Below, piece by piece: positions 49,928 to 58,912 of a DNA stretch of 64,000 bases. A model generated the notes under the pieces. It saw nothing but the letters and a program-made list of their open reading frames with translations. It had not been told where the DNA came from and searched no databases. Positions within the stretch are counted from its first letter, which is position 1; each line of letters opens with the position of its first letter. The position numbers and the translations under genes are program-made. This stretch comes from Pseudomonas sp. RIT288 (lineage in GTDB: Bacteria > Pseudomonadota > Gammaproteobacteria > Pseudomonadales > Pseudomonadaceae), in NCBI RefSeq assembly GCF_000631985.1, contig NZ_JFYN01000001.1, positions 434,001 to 498,000 on the forward strand, in the 5' to 3' direction.

Positions 49928-52003
49928 ATGACCGAGCTGTCGCAAGTGTCGGTGACGGCACTCAAGGGTGTCGGCGAAGCCATGGCCGAGAAACTGGCCA
50001 AGGTCGGCCTGGAAAACCTCCAGGACGTGCTGTTTCACCTGCCGCTGCGTTATCAGGATCGCACCCGTGTAGTGCCGATCGGCCACTTGCGCCCGGGCCA
50101 GGACGCGGTGGTCGAAGGCACCGTCAGCGGTGCCGACGTGGTCATGGGCCGGCGTCGCAGCCTCGTCGTGCGCATGCAGGACGGCACCGGCGGGCTGAGT
50201 CTGCGCTTCTACCATTTCAGCAACGCGCAGAAAGAAGGCCTCAAGCGCGGCACGCGGATTCGCTGCTACGGCGAAGTCCGGCCCGGCGCTTCGGGACTGG
50301 AGATCTATCACCCGGAATACCGCGCCATCACCGGTGACGAACCGCCGCCGGTGGACGAAACCCTGACCCCGGTTTACCCGCTCACCGAAGGCCTGACCCA
50401 ACAGCGCCTGCGCCAGTTGTGCATGCAGACCCTGACGCTGCTCAAGCCGAACACTCTGCCCGACTGGCTGCCGACCGAACTGGCCCGCGACTACCAACTG
50501 GCGCCGCTGGCCGATGCGATCCGCTACCTGCACAACCCGCCCGCCGACGCCGACGTCGATGAGCTGGCCCTCGGTCATCACTGGGCCCAGCATCGGCTGG
50601 CCTTCGAAGAGCTGCTGACCCATCAACTGTCGCAACAGCGTTTACGCGAGAGCATGCGTTCGCTGCGCGCGCCGGCGATGCCGAAAGCGAAAAAACTGCC
50701 ACCGAAATACCTGGCCAACCTCGGCTTCAACCCGACCGGCGCGCAACAACGCGTGGGCAACGAAATCGCCTACGACCTCAGCCAGCACGAACCGATGCTC
50801 CGGCTGATTCAGGGCGACGTTGGCGCGGGCAAGACCGTGGTCGCCGCCCTCGCGGCGCTGCAAGCGCTGGAGGCCGGCTATCAGGTCGCACTGATGGCGC
50901 CGACCGAGATCCTTGCCGAACAGCACTTCATCACCTTCAAACGCTGGCTCGAACCGCTGGGCATAGACGTCGCATGGCTGGCCGGCAAGCTCAAGGGCAA
51001 GAACCGCGTCGCCGCGCTGGAACAGATCGCCAGCGGCACACCGATGGTGGTCGGCACCCACGCGCTGTTCCAGGACGAAGTGCAGTTCAAGAATCTGGCG
51101 TTGGTGATCATCGACGAACAACACCGCTTCGGCGTGCAGCAGCGTCTGGCGCTGCGGCAGAAAGGCGTCGGCGGGCGCATGTGCCCGCACCAACTGATCA
51201 TGACCGCCACGCCGATCCCGCGCACGCTGGCGATGAGCGCCTATGCCGACCTCGACACCTCGATCCTCGACGAACTGCCGCCCGGTCGCACCCCGGTCAA
51301 CACCGTGCTGGTCACCGATACCCGCCGCGTTGAAGTCATCGAACGGGTGCGCAGCGCCTGCGCCGAAGGGCGTCAGGCCTATTGGGTGTGCACGCTGATC
51401 GAAGAGTCGGAAGAGCTGACCTGTCAGGCCGCCGAAACCACGTTCGAAGACCTCACCGCCGCCCTCGGCGAGCTGAAAGTCGGACTGATTCACGGGCGCA
51501 TGAAGCCTGCCGAAAAAGCCGCGGTCATGGCCGAGTTCAAGGCCGGCAACCTGCAACTGCTGGTCGCCACCACGGTGATCGAAGTCGGCGTCGACGTGCC
51601 CAACGCCAGCCTGATGATCATCGAAAACCCCGAGCGCCTGGGCCTCGCGCAGTTGCACCAGTTGCGCGGTCGCGTCGGTCGGGGCAGCGCGGTCAGCCAT
51701 TGCGTGCTGCTCTACCATCCGCCGCTGTCGCAGATCGGCCGCCAGCGCCTGGGCATCATGCGCGAGACCAACGACGGTTTCGTCATCGCTGAAAAAGACC
51801 TCGAACTGCGCGGCCCCGGCGAAATGCTCGGCACCCGTCAGACCGGCCTACTGCAATTCAAAGTCGCCGACCTGATGCGCGACGCCGATCTGCTGCCCGC
51901 CGTACGCGATGCCGCGCAAGCGCTGCTGGAACGCTGGCCGACTCACGTCAGCCCATTGCTCGACCGCTGGCTGCGTCACGGGCAGCAATACGGCCAAGTG
52001 TGA
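49928..52003 (+). CDS. recG: ATP-dependent DNA helicase RecG
   Basis: 691 residues (E. coli 693). It remodels stalled forks and Holliday junctions. The N-terminal wedge/OB domain comes first (GHLRPGQDAVVEGTVSG near 55); Walker A is GDVGAGKTVV (about 297) and the DEAH-like box DEQHRFGVQQR; later motifs include TATPIPRTLAMSAY and QLHQLRGRVGRGSAVSHCVL, and the C-terminal TRG region has RGPGEMLGTRQTGL. It lies 9 bp after oxyR. Confidence 0.96.
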   Translation: MTELSQVSVTALKGVGEAMAEKLAKVGLENLQDVLFHLPLRYQDRTRVVPIGHLRPGQDAVVEGTVSGADVVMGRRRSLVVRMQDGTGGLSLRFYHFSNAQKEGLKRGTRIRCYGEVRPGASGLEIYHPEYRAITGDEPPPVDETLTPVYPLTEGLTQQRLRQLCMQTLTLLKPNTLPDWLPTELARDYQLAPLADAIRYLHNPPADADVDELALGHHWAQHRLAFEELLTHQLSQQRLRESMRSLRAPAMPKAKKLPPKYLANLGFNPTGAQQRVGNEIAYDLSQHEPMLRLIQGDVGAGKTVVAALAALQALEAGYQVALMAPTEILAEQHFITFKRWLEPLGIDVAWLAGKLKGKNRVAALEQIASGTPMVVGTHALFQDEVQFKNLALVIIDEQHRFGVQQRLALRQKGVGGRMCPHQLIMTATPIPRTLAMSAYADLDTSILDELPPGRTPVNTVLVTDTRRVEVIERVRSACAEGRQAYWVCTLIEESEELTCQAAETTFEDLTAALGELKVGLIHGRMKPAEKAAVMAEFKAGNLQLLVATTVIEVGVDVPNASLMIIENPERLGLAQLHQLRGRVGRGSAVSHCVLLYHPPLSQIGRQRLGIMRETNDGFVIAEKDLELRGPGEMLGTRQTGLLQFKVADLMRDADLLPAVRDAAQALLERWPTHVSPLLDRWLRHGQQYGQV

Positions 52004-52082
52004 GCACCGTCGCAGTTTGTGCAGGATCGTTCCTACAGAGCTGGTTATACTCCTGCCATTGTTTCAAAAACGGATACAGACC

Positions 52083-53483
52083 ATGACTGACGCAGCTCTC
52101 GCCCCCGAACTTCCGCACGCGCCGTCTGTAATTCGGCTGCTGCTCGGCAAGCTGGGTATCGCCTACGAAGAAGTGCTCGACCACCACGGCCTCAATGCTT
52201 CGCGCAAAGTACAAGCCGTGTTGCTGGACGATGCCGTCGGCGCGCTGATGGTGCTGTTTCCGCAGAGCCAGTTGCTCGACCTCAACCGCCTCGCCGAACT
52301 CACTGGCCGGCGACTGACCGCCGTGTCCACCGAGCGCCTTGAAAAGATGCTCGGCAAACACAGCCTGAGCCTGCTGCCGGGCCTGCCGGCGCTGACCAGC
52401 TCGCCGTGCCTGTATGAAGAAAGCCTGCTGCGCGAGCCGAAACTGCTGATCAACTCCGGCGAGCCGGGCCTGCTGCTGGAAATCACCAGCGAAGCCTTCA
52501 AGAGCATGCTGACCAAGGCCAGCGCCGCCAATTTCGGCGAAGCCCTGAGCAGCATCCGCCCGAATCTCGATCGCCCGGACGATGACCGCGAGGAAATCAC
52601 CCAGGCTGTACAGGCGTTCACTGCACGCCGGATTCAGCAGCGTCTGGAAGCGACGATCGAGATTCCACCGCTGGCCGAAACCGCGCAAAAAATCATCAAG
52701 CTGCGCGTTGACCCCAACGCCACCATCGACGACATCACTGGCGTCGTTGAAACCGACCCGGCGCTGGCTGCACAAGTTGTCAGCTGGGCGGCGTCGCCGT
52801 ATTACGCCTCGCCGGGCAAGATCCGTTCGGTGGAAGACGCGATCGTTCGCGTGCTGGGCTTCGATCTGGTGATCAACCTCGCGCTGGGCCTGGCCCTCGG
52901 CAAGACCCTGAGCCTGCCGAAAGACCATCCGCAACACACCACGCCGTACTGGCAGCAATCGATCTACACCGCCGCCGTTATCGAGGGCCTGACCCGCGCC
53001 ATGCCGCGCGCCCAGCGTCCGGAAGCAGGCCTGACCTATCTGGCCGGTCTGCTGCACAACTTCGGCTACCTGCTGCTGGCCCACGTGTTCCCGCCGCACT
53101 TCTCGCTGATCTGCCGTCACCTGGAGGTCAACCCGCACCTGTGCCACAGCTACATCGAGCAACACCTTCTGGGCATCAGCCGCGAACAGATCGGCTCGTG
53201 GCTGATGCGCTACTGGGACATGCCCGATGAACTGGCCACCGCCCTGCGCTTCCAGCACGACCCAAGCTACGACGGCGCGTACGCCGAATACCCGAACCTC
53301 GTCTGCCTGGCCGTGCGCCTGCTGCGCAGCCGCGGCATCGGCTCGGGCCCCGACGAAGACATCCCCGACGCCCTGCTCGACCGCGTCGGCCTGAGCCGCG
53401 ACAAAGCCAACGACGTGGTCAGTAAAGTCCTCGAAGCCGAAGTCCTGCTGCGCGAACTGGCGTCGCAGTTCAGCCAGGCTTAA
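52083..53483 (+). CDS. YbaK/aminoacyl-tRNA deacylase-like and HDOD fusion
   Basis: 466 residues. The N-terminal half (about 10-150) resembles the YbaK/ProRS editing fold (VRLLLGKLGIAYEEVLDHH pattern, AVLLDDAVGALMVLFPQSQL). The C-terminal half (about 195-400) is an HDOD domain (IPPLAETAQKIIKLRVDPNA, AYLAG-type core TYLAGLLHNFGYLLLAHVFP, where HN replaces the catalytic HD). HDOD proteins are signalling scaffolds and lack phosphodiesterase activity. The function of the pair is unknown. The start is ATG 52083. Confidence 0.85.
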   Translation: MTDAALAPELPHAPSVIRLLLGKLGIAYEEVLDHHGLNASRKVQAVLLDDAVGALMVLFPQSQLLDLNRLAELTGRRLTAVSTERLEKMLGKHSLSLLPGLPALTSSPCLYEESLLREPKLLINSGEPGLLLEITSEAFKSMLTKASAANFGEALSSIRPNLDRPDDDREEITQAVQAFTARRIQQRLEATIEIPPLAETAQKIIKLRVDPNATIDDITGVVETDPALAAQVVSWAASPYYASPGKIRSVEDAIVRVLGFDLVINLALGLALGKTLSLPKDHPQHTTPYWQQSIYTAAVIEGLTRAMPRAQRPEAGLTYLAGLLHNFGYLLLAHVFPPHFSLICRHLEVNPHLCHSYIEQHLLGISREQIGSWLMRYWDMPDELATALRFQHDPSYDGAYAEYPNLVCLAVRLLRSRGIGSGPDEDIPDALLDRVGLSRDKANDVVSKVLEAEVLLRELASQFSQA

Positions 53484-53489
53484 ACGCCA

Positions 53490-53551
53490 TCGCGAGCAGG
53501 CTCACTCCTACAAGGTTTAGGTAATCCCTGTAGGAGTGAGCCTGCTCGCGA
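53490..53551. repeat. REPIN, GAGTGAGCCTGCTCGCGA family
   Basis: TCGCGAGCAGGCTCACTCCTAC and its complement ending at 53551, compact spacer, just after the HDOD gene. Confidence 0.88.
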
Positions 53552-53588
53552 AGAATCCACCCCAATCAACCTGACTCAACACAACCTT

Positions 53589-53736
53589 TGTGGCGAGGGA
53601 GCTTGTCGAATCGTCGCACCGTCCCGCTCGACAGCGCAGCAGTCGCAAATCCAGCCAACAAGGCATGCCTGACACAACAAGGCCTCAGGGTTCAGGGCCG
53701 CTCCGCAGCCCAGCGGGAGCAAGCTCCCTCGCCACA
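53589..53736. repeat. long REPIN of the TGTGGCGAGGGAGCTTG type
   Basis: TGTGGCGAGGGAGCTTG at 53589 and CAAGCTCCCTCGCCACA ending at 53736, exact complements, around a spacer of about 115 bp. It is a third REP sequence type adjacent to the previous REPIN. The 53484-53749 gap is filled by these two repeats. Confidence 0.85.
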
Positions 53737-53749
53737 ACAGCCCTTCTAC

Positions 53750-54133
53750 TCAAGCCTTAGGCTTGGCCTTCCTCGGCTTCAAATACTTCATCAACCCCTG
53801 AAACCACATCACCAGCGCCGGGTTGCCCTTGAGCTGAATCGACTTGTCCTGAATTCCCTGCATAAACGCCAGCTGCTTGTTCTTCGCCTGCATCGTGGCA
53901 AAGGCATAACCCGCATCCTTGAACGCAATCGCAAACGCCGGCTCCGCCACCACCCCAGACTTGCTGGTGATGCGCTGATTCTTCACCACGAAATGCCGCG
54001 CCACTTTCCCGTCCAGCGTCTGCAGCTGAAACACCAGATCCTTGTCACCCAACTGCTGCTGGAACGCAGGATTTGTCCGGCTGGCCTTACCCATCAACAA
54101 ACCCATCATCCACAGAAGAAAACGAAATTTCAT
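53750..54133 (-). CDS. SCP-2-like sterol-transfer family protein
   Basis: 127 residues. After an N-terminal hydrophobic stretch (MKFRFLLWMMGLLMGK) the body (LVFQLQTLDGKVARHFVVKN, PAFAIAFKDAGYAFATM, DKSIQLKGNPALVMWFQGLM) has the rhythm of a small SCP-2 lipid-binding domain. Its partner is unknown. ATG 54133 is preferred with GAGG upstream; a GTG two codons earlier is possible. Confidence 0.65.
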   Translation of the reverse strand: MKFRFLLWMMGLLMGKASRTNPAFQQQLGDKDLVFQLQTLDGKVARHFVVKNQRITSKSGVVAEPAFAIAFKDAGYAFATMQAKNKQLAFMQGIQDKSIQLKGNPALVMWFQGLMKYLKPRKAKPKA

Positions 54134-54424
54134 GCGCACAGCCTCAAAAGGAAAATGAACGGCCGGGGCAGTGTAAGGGATTCAGACGATAACGCCACTA
54201 TCGGCCGCTATTGGAAGATGATGCAGACCATTTCCCGCACGATGACCGCCAAGTCACACTTCTGCCCCCCACGTCCTACACCTGTTGAAACACATCCCTG
54301 TAGGAGCTGCCGAAGGCTGCGATCTTTTGATCTTCCAGCCTGCAAACCTATGGGAAATTTCCTGCAAAGCGTGGTGTTGTGCGTGAACTAGGCAGAATGA
54401 GGGTTCATCGATAGCCTCAATAGG
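54134..54424. other. gene-free stretch with one solitary REP
   Basis: No gene is visible. A single REP (CTGTAGGAGCTGCCGAAGGC onwards, 54298-54331) lies here without a partner. The stretch should include the promoter for the leader RNA that follows. Confidence 0.6.
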
Positions 54425-54651
54425 TCACCACGAATTGGTGATACGGACGTGCAAGTCCGGCGGGAGTCCACATTGGTTATGGCAATTCGCCGAGCGTTTT
54501 CCTATGCTCGCGGATCGTTATGGCTGCTGTGTATGGGAGGCCTTAGGGTCTGCCGGGTGACTCCACCGGTCTTGCACACCTATGCACAGCTGCCACCACT
54601 TTCGAAGTGCGAGCGAAACGGTGTCGGCTCCTGAAACTGGAGTAAGACCGA
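54425..54651 (+). promoter_or_regulatory. structured 5' leader of the DUF3077/DUF6124-type gene
   Basis: Five hairpins can be drawn in about 220 nt: TCACCA/TGGTGA (54425-54441), CGGAC/GTCCG (54444-54459), an 11-bp long-range stem CTGTGTATGGG/CCTATGCACAG (54527-54537 with 54579-54589, two wobbles), CACTT/AAGTG (54597-54609) and CTCC/GGAG (54628-54642). The last covers the GGAG Shine-Dalgarno nine bases before the ATG. Frames in the leader do not look like a real protein. This resembles an RNA switch or thermosensor-like leader; the trigger is unknown. Confidence 0.5.
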
Positions 54652-55023
54652 ATGATCAAACCAACACCCAATCCCCCCGAAACCCCAGACATATCGCCCT
54701 ACGAATCACTGGAGTCCAAGAAATTCCACGAGGCCGCCGAACGCGCCCTCGACCACCATTTCAAACCGCGCACCGAATCCCAACCCAAACGCGAAACCGG
54801 CCTCTTCAGCCTCACCCCCGGCACCGACGCCGAAGCCCTCATGGCCAACGCCTCCGAAGACCTCCTGTCCATCAGCGCCATCGCCTGCGACCTCGCTGAC
54901 GACCTCCACGGCTCCCGCCGCTCGGTTGCACTGGCCCTGAGCAGAATGGCGGATGGGGTGCGATTGATGGTGGAAGGGACGCTCGACCATATTGAAGTGC
55001 GGAACCTGGCGGCCAAGTCGTAG
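54652..55023 (+). CDS. small DUF3077/DUF6124-type protein
   Basis: 123 residues, cytosolic. A charged, Pro-rich N-terminal half (MIKPTPNPPETPDISPYES, KKFHEAAERALDHHFKP) and a helical C-terminal half (ASEDLLSISAIACDLADDLH, RRSVALALSRMADGVRLMVE) match the small DUF3077/DUF6124-type proteins found in many copies in P. fluorescens. Function is unknown. It has its own promoter and the structured leader upstream. It is convergent with the exported-protein gene train. Confidence 0.7.
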   Translation: MIKPTPNPPETPDISPYESLESKKFHEAAERALDHHFKPRTESQPKRETGLFSLTPGTDAEALMANASEDLLSISAIACDLADDLHGSRRSVALALSRMADGVRLMVEGTLDHIEVRNLAAKS

Positions 55024-55079
55024 CGGGATTTGCGGATGAAAAAAGGGGACGTTAAGTCCCCTTTCTGCAGTCGTCTTCG

Positions 55080-56183
55080 CTATCTAAAGTCTTCAGCGCT
55101 TTTAGGCAGTGCCTCTATACCCTGACGGGCAACCCGACTAACAAATGAATAACCGCCCGCACTGCAAGACTGCCGGAACACAACCTTGTCATCCTTGAGC
55201 ACCGTCAGAAAACTCACAAACGCCTGATTAACGAGGTAGGTATACGGGCCCTTTTTGAATTTGATGTTGTTCAGGTTAACGCTGCCTTCCGACGCATCCA
55301 CTACGAAGAACTTGCCCTTGGGAGGCACGCTCTTCTGCGGATAGAGCATTTCTATCTTTCCCGGAAAACCGTAACGGTATTGAACATATCCGGCAGTGGG
55401 CTTGTTGTTCCCTTTCGCGCAAACAGAAACCGTTTTACCTCCCGTCAAAGGACAGCTGAAGTAGATGTCTTCTTCGGCGGAGCACAACGTTCCATCCTGC
55501 CCGCCCTGCAATGGCGCGGTTTCTTGCGAAACGCGTTCTGGTATTTGAGTGACGTCGGCGCAATTGGACAAACACACTAGCTTCGAAAGATCCGGAACAT
55601 CGCTTTCAGTAAACAGGTAGGTTGCTGAACCATCACGGTTGCGGGCGTGATAAACGGGAACACTGACGGCCAGCCCCTTGGCTGATACGGGAACTGCCTT
55701 GTCTTTTCCTGAGACCACCCAGCCCTCAGCACCACCGCACAACGCCTCCAAGGCAACTTCACTGAAGGGTTCCTTCGTTGGCACTGCGAACGGCTTGGCA
55801 TCACCTCGGCAGTCGTAGCCGTGCCAATAAGGTCCGGTGTTCGGGTCAATGTCTATCGAGAAAATATAGGCGCCGTCGAGTAATACTTTTCCGCCGTCGT
55901 AGGTAAAAACCAGCCAACGTCGGGACTTTGCCTGGGAGTAGTTTTCGTTCTCCAGGATGTAACGTTCGCCATCTCGATACAGCCAGAAACCACTCATTGC
56001 CCCGGCCGACTCTGCCTCCACTGAGAAACGTTGCCCTGACTTTACGTCCACCAAAAAGTTGTCTTTCAGCGCCAACGCGCAGCCGCTGCCGGCCTCCATG
56101 CATGACATGATGGACGGGAACATCGGCCCCGCAGCCACAGAGAAAGAACACAGCAATAACGCGAGCAAGCCTAATCTTTTCAA
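55080..56183 (-). CDS. exported protein of unknown function (last gene of train)
   Basis: 367 residues with a Sec signal peptide (MKRLGLLALLLCSFSVAAG). The mature part carries about ten cysteines, often in pairs (MSCMEAGSGC, VCLSNC, CSAEEDIYFSC, SVCAKG), consistent with disulfides in the periplasm. No family is recognised. It is eighth and last of the exported-protein genes, 70 bp after the previous one. Codons look less GC-rich than in the core genes to the left. Confidence 0.75.
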   Translation of the reverse strand: MKRLGLLALLLCSFSVAAGPMFPSIMSCMEAGSGCALALKDNFLVDVKSGQRFSVEAESAGAMSGFWLYRDGERYILENENYSQAKSRRWLVFTYDGGKVLLDGAYIFSIDIDPNTGPYWHGYDCRGDAKPFAVPTKEPFSEVALEALCGGAEGWVVSGKDKAVPVSAKGLAVSVPVYHARNRDGSATYLFTESDVPDLSKLVCLSNCADVTQIPERVSQETAPLQGGQDGTLCSAEEDIYFSCPLTGGKTVSVCAKGNNKPTAGYVQYRYGFPGKIEMLYPQKSVPPKGKFFVVDASEGSVNLNNIKFKKGPYTYLVNQAFVSFLTVLKDDKVVFRQSCSAGGYSFVSRVARQGIEALPKSAEDFR

Positions 56184-56253
56184 CTTGCTTCCCTGCTCAT
56201 GATTTACTGATCTGATTGAACAGACTTCTTTCTTCAGCCCAGTTCTCTGCGTT

Positions 56254-57261
56254 TTAAAGCGAGTAATCCATCACTTCTTCCAACTTCCAGCATTGCCCAC
56301 GGACAAACCGATACTCGAAGACGTAGTCGGTATCTGGCTTCTGCAGGATCGCAATTGCCTTGTCGCCCCGCTCTTCCTTGACGGTCAACGTCAGCCCCTG
56401 AGCCTCTCGCTTTGCTTGATCCGGAATGATTGGAAACTTGAGCTGATCGCCGCTGACGCTGCGCTTTTCCATCTCGGGTTCGGGATCGCCGGCCACAGTT
56501 GTAACCATTTTTAGTGGCTGCTGGACGAAGGATTTCTGCACGTCGGCGCGCTCGGAGAAGGCTGTGAGGAACGCGGAAAAGTCGGTCGAAGGGCTAGTGG
56601 CATTGGCCGCGTCACCATCGGTTCTGATCGGCTGCTGGCGATTTTCCTGATCCCGTTTTGAATCCGCAATCATCTTCGCATCCAGCTCCGCCAAGCGTTT
56701 CTTAATGCTTGCCGCATCCTTGTAAGCACACTCGACTTCTACATCGTCTTCCAGATTTAGACCGTCGCGGCAGTTCTGAAACTCGGGCTCTGGAGGGTCG
56801 CCGCGGAAGAACTGCAAAGCCAAGTGATCGCCGTCCATGAAGAGCGGTAGTTCCAGTACTGAATAGGAGTCGCCTTCGAAATGACTGTATTGACGGTCCG
56901 GCACTTTATTTTTTGTCAGAACAAACATGGACTTCCCCGCGCGCTCGGGGAATTTTCGCTCAAAGAAAAACACCGAAGCGATCTGCTCACCTTCGACCTT
57001 CCACACATAATTCAGCGAAGGCTTCAAGGCGTTCATTGAGGTGTAGAAGATTTCGGCATCAGGAACGTGTCCTTCCTCTACCTGACCTTTGAGGTTGTTC
57101 TTCAAAAAGAACACCGTGATCTTTTGATCACCGAGCGAGGCAACCACAGGCGGATGCAGCTCACCGATGGTTTGTGGATCACTCGCTAATGCCTGCTGAG
57201 CCAACAAGGCGACCATGAATCCGAGCGTACTCATACAACTTAAGAGCCTTGCCAATTCCAC
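56254..57261 (-). CDS. exported protein of unknown function
   Basis: 335 residues. Signal peptide after a GTG start (GFMVALLAQQALASDPQTIG). Later parts are charged (KKRLAELDAKMIADSKRDQE near 190, possibly a short coiled coil) and end with a Cys-Trp pair (RGQCWKLEEVMDYSL) typical of a DUF4348/SH3-like beta strand ending. No family is assigned. GTG 57261 follows AGGGAAGTGA; ATG 57234 is the alternative but lacks a ribosome site. It lies 44 bp after the LprI-like gene. Confidence 0.7.
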   Translation of the reverse strand: MELARLLSCMSTLGFMVALLAQQALASDPQTIGELHPPVVASLGDQKITVFFLKNNLKGQVEEGHVPDAEIFYTSMNALKPSLNYVWKVEGEQIASVFFFERKFPERAGKSMFVLTKNKVPDRQYSHFEGDSYSVLELPLFMDGDHLALQFFRGDPPEPEFQNCRDGLNLEDDVEVECAYKDAASIKKRLAELDAKMIADSKRDQENRQQPIRTDGDAANATSPSTDFSAFLTAFSERADVQKSFVQQPLKMVTTVAGDPEPEMEKRSVSGDQLKFPIIPDQAKREAQGLTLTVKEERGDKAIAILQKPDTDYVFEYRFVRGQCWKLEEVMDYSL

Positions 57262-57305
57262 TCACTTCCCTGTTGATCAATCTTCGAATGTTAATGCTGA
57301 TGGTT

Positions 57306-58061
57306 TCACGATGATTCAGGTGCACCGCATTTCAGTTCTTTGATTTGCTCATTCTGAATCGGAATCACACAGGCAAGGCGCTTCTCTCCAAGTCCACGAT
57401 GCTCCGTCAAACTGAGCGTCACGTGCAACCCATCCTCGGCAAACACATGATCCTCAAACCCGGCATCGGCATATTCCGTCCAAAATGCCTTGCCTTCGAA
57501 ACTGCAGAACCGCTTGGAGGACAGCACTCTCCATCCGCCATTGGGCGCCAATATCTGGACTGTCAGGCATGGGCTGCCAAAGGTGCTGACATAGCGCGCG
57601 ACGACATCCCCAAATCGATGGGCGTCGGTTCTGGACACTTTGTTGAGATCGACCACATTACCCGGCTCATCAGCGACGATCGTGTCCAGATAAGCCGCAC
57701 GCTCCAGACTCATTCTGGCCACGCAGTTGTTGATAGTCGTGACATGCGCTGCCATCCCAGGCTCGATTTCCGTGGCTTCTAGCGGGCATGTGGTGTCGCG
57801 TAGCTTGATCCAGGCGCGCTGGGATTCTCTGGCCATGGCGACCAGCGCCTTACCCTGCTCAGGGTCACGCCGTTGTTGAGACTCAAACCGTCCCAGCAGT
57901 TTCTTGTAGCTGGCATTGAGTTGCGTGTCGGCTTCCTTGCGGGCTGCCTCCACACACCGATCGACCTGGGCGCTAACGGTGATTTCTTTGCAGTCGTCCT
58001 CGGCCATCGCAAAAGAGGCAAACAGGCATCCAAAGGACAACGCGATAAAACGCACAAACAT
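57306..58061 (-). CDS. exported LprI/DUF1311-like protein
   Basis: 251 residues. A signal peptide (FVRFIALSFGCLFASFAMA) is followed by an LprI/DUF1311-type helical domain (about 30-130): LNASYKKLLGRF, QRAWIKLRDTTC and NNCVARMSLERAAYL with paired Cys. LprI in Mycobacterium inhibits lysozyme; many DUF1311 proteins are exported with unknown targets. A further ~110 residues with three Cys follow and match nothing I know. It overlaps the preceding gene end (GAAAAATTGAACATG). TTG 58067 is an alternative start. Confidence 0.75.
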   Translation of the reverse strand: MFVRFIALSFGCLFASFAMAEDDCKEITVSAQVDRCVEAARKEADTQLNASYKKLLGRFESQQRRDPEQGKALVAMARESQRAWIKLRDTTCPLEATEIEPGMAAHVTTINNCVARMSLERAAYLDTIVADEPGNVVDLNKVSRTDAHRFGDVVARYVSTFGSPCLTVQILAPNGGWRVLSSKRFCSFEGKAFWTEYADAGFEDHVFAEDGLHVTLSLTEHRGLGEKRLACVIPIQNEQIKELKCGAPESS

Positions 58062-58063
58062 GT

Positions 58064-58912
58064 TCAATTTTTCATTCCCTGAATTGCGGATCGCTCAACT
58101 ACGCGTCGAGGTATTTTCTGCGCCTTGCCGTCGGTGCTCATCGCGTCGCGGTACTGGCTGTAATAGCGTTGCGCTTCACCTTTGCGATCAAGGCGCCAGA
58201 GGGAGTCGGCGATGTTCAACATCAGCACTGTGCGTTTACCAACGGTCTCAACGCCGCGATAAAACTTCAGCGCCAGCTCATCTCTACCGCTCTCGGCTAG
58301 ATAAAAACCCAGGTCGTTGTACGCCTGAACATTTTGCACCGGGGGATAGCACGCCATGTAGGATTCGGGACTCAAAAAAGTCAGACCCGATTCGATGGAG
58401 TCAGCGCGGGACTGCGCAGCGTTGATGGTCGAAATATATTTCAGCCAGTCTCTTGGGGACTCCGTTTCCAGGGTAGGCGTGAGGACTTCGCCATCTTCCG
58501 AAAACCACTGATTGCCCACCCATTTGCCGAGACAAAAACGAGGGGAACGCTCGGCCAGCACGCAACCAGTTTCCATGGAGATCACATCGCAATGCTGTTG
58601 CGACTCCAGTTTTTCTTCACCATTTTCAAGCGACAACATGCCGAACACGACGGGGTCGAGCAGCAAGGTTTTCTTGTCAGGACTGAGCCAGTCCGGGTGT
58701 CCGTCGGCGCCGACATCGGCACTGAAGAGCGGGAAGGTTTTGCCGTTGGCGGTGAACCATGCGGTCGCCGAATCCACACCGGGCATCGTCCATTTTGTCG
58801 CTCTAAACGTCACGGTGTGTCCGTCGATGCCGACTATCGGTGGGTCCTCGGCAAAGGCACTTGTGGCGGCAAGAAAGCTGCCGATCATCAACACCCACTT
58901 AAGGCTGGCCAT
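58064..58912 (-). CDS. exported protein with TPR-like tail
   Basis: 282 residues. Signal peptide MASLKWVLMIGSFLAATSAF. The N-terminal half is beta-rich with a repeated Cys pattern (HCDVISMETGC, FCLGKW); the C-terminal part (about 195-260; AYNDLGFYLAESGRDELALK and a DSLWRLDRKGEAQRYYSQY repeat) reads as two TPR-like units. Its start overlaps the preceding gene by 14 bases and its stop overlaps the next start, so it is translationally coupled on both sides. Confidence 0.72.
   Translation of the reverse strand: MASLKWVLMIGSFLAATSAFAEDPPIVGIDGHTVTFRATKWTMPGVDSATAWFTANGKTFPLFSADVGADGHPDWLSPDKKTLLLDPVVFGMLSLENGEEKLESQQHCDVISMETGCVLAERSPRFCLGKWVGNQWFSEDGEVLTPTLETESPRDWLKYISTINAAQSRADSIESGLTFLSPESYMACYPPVQNVQAYNDLGFYLAESGRDELALKFYRGVETVGKRTVLMLNIADSLWRLDRKGEAQRYYSQYRDAMSTDGKAQKIPRRVVERSAIQGMKN

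Noticed and set aside
54449..54634. 61-codon frame in the leader of the DUF3077/DUF6124-type gene
   Set aside because: It runs through several base-paired stems and has no convincing ribosome site; treated as a structured leader.
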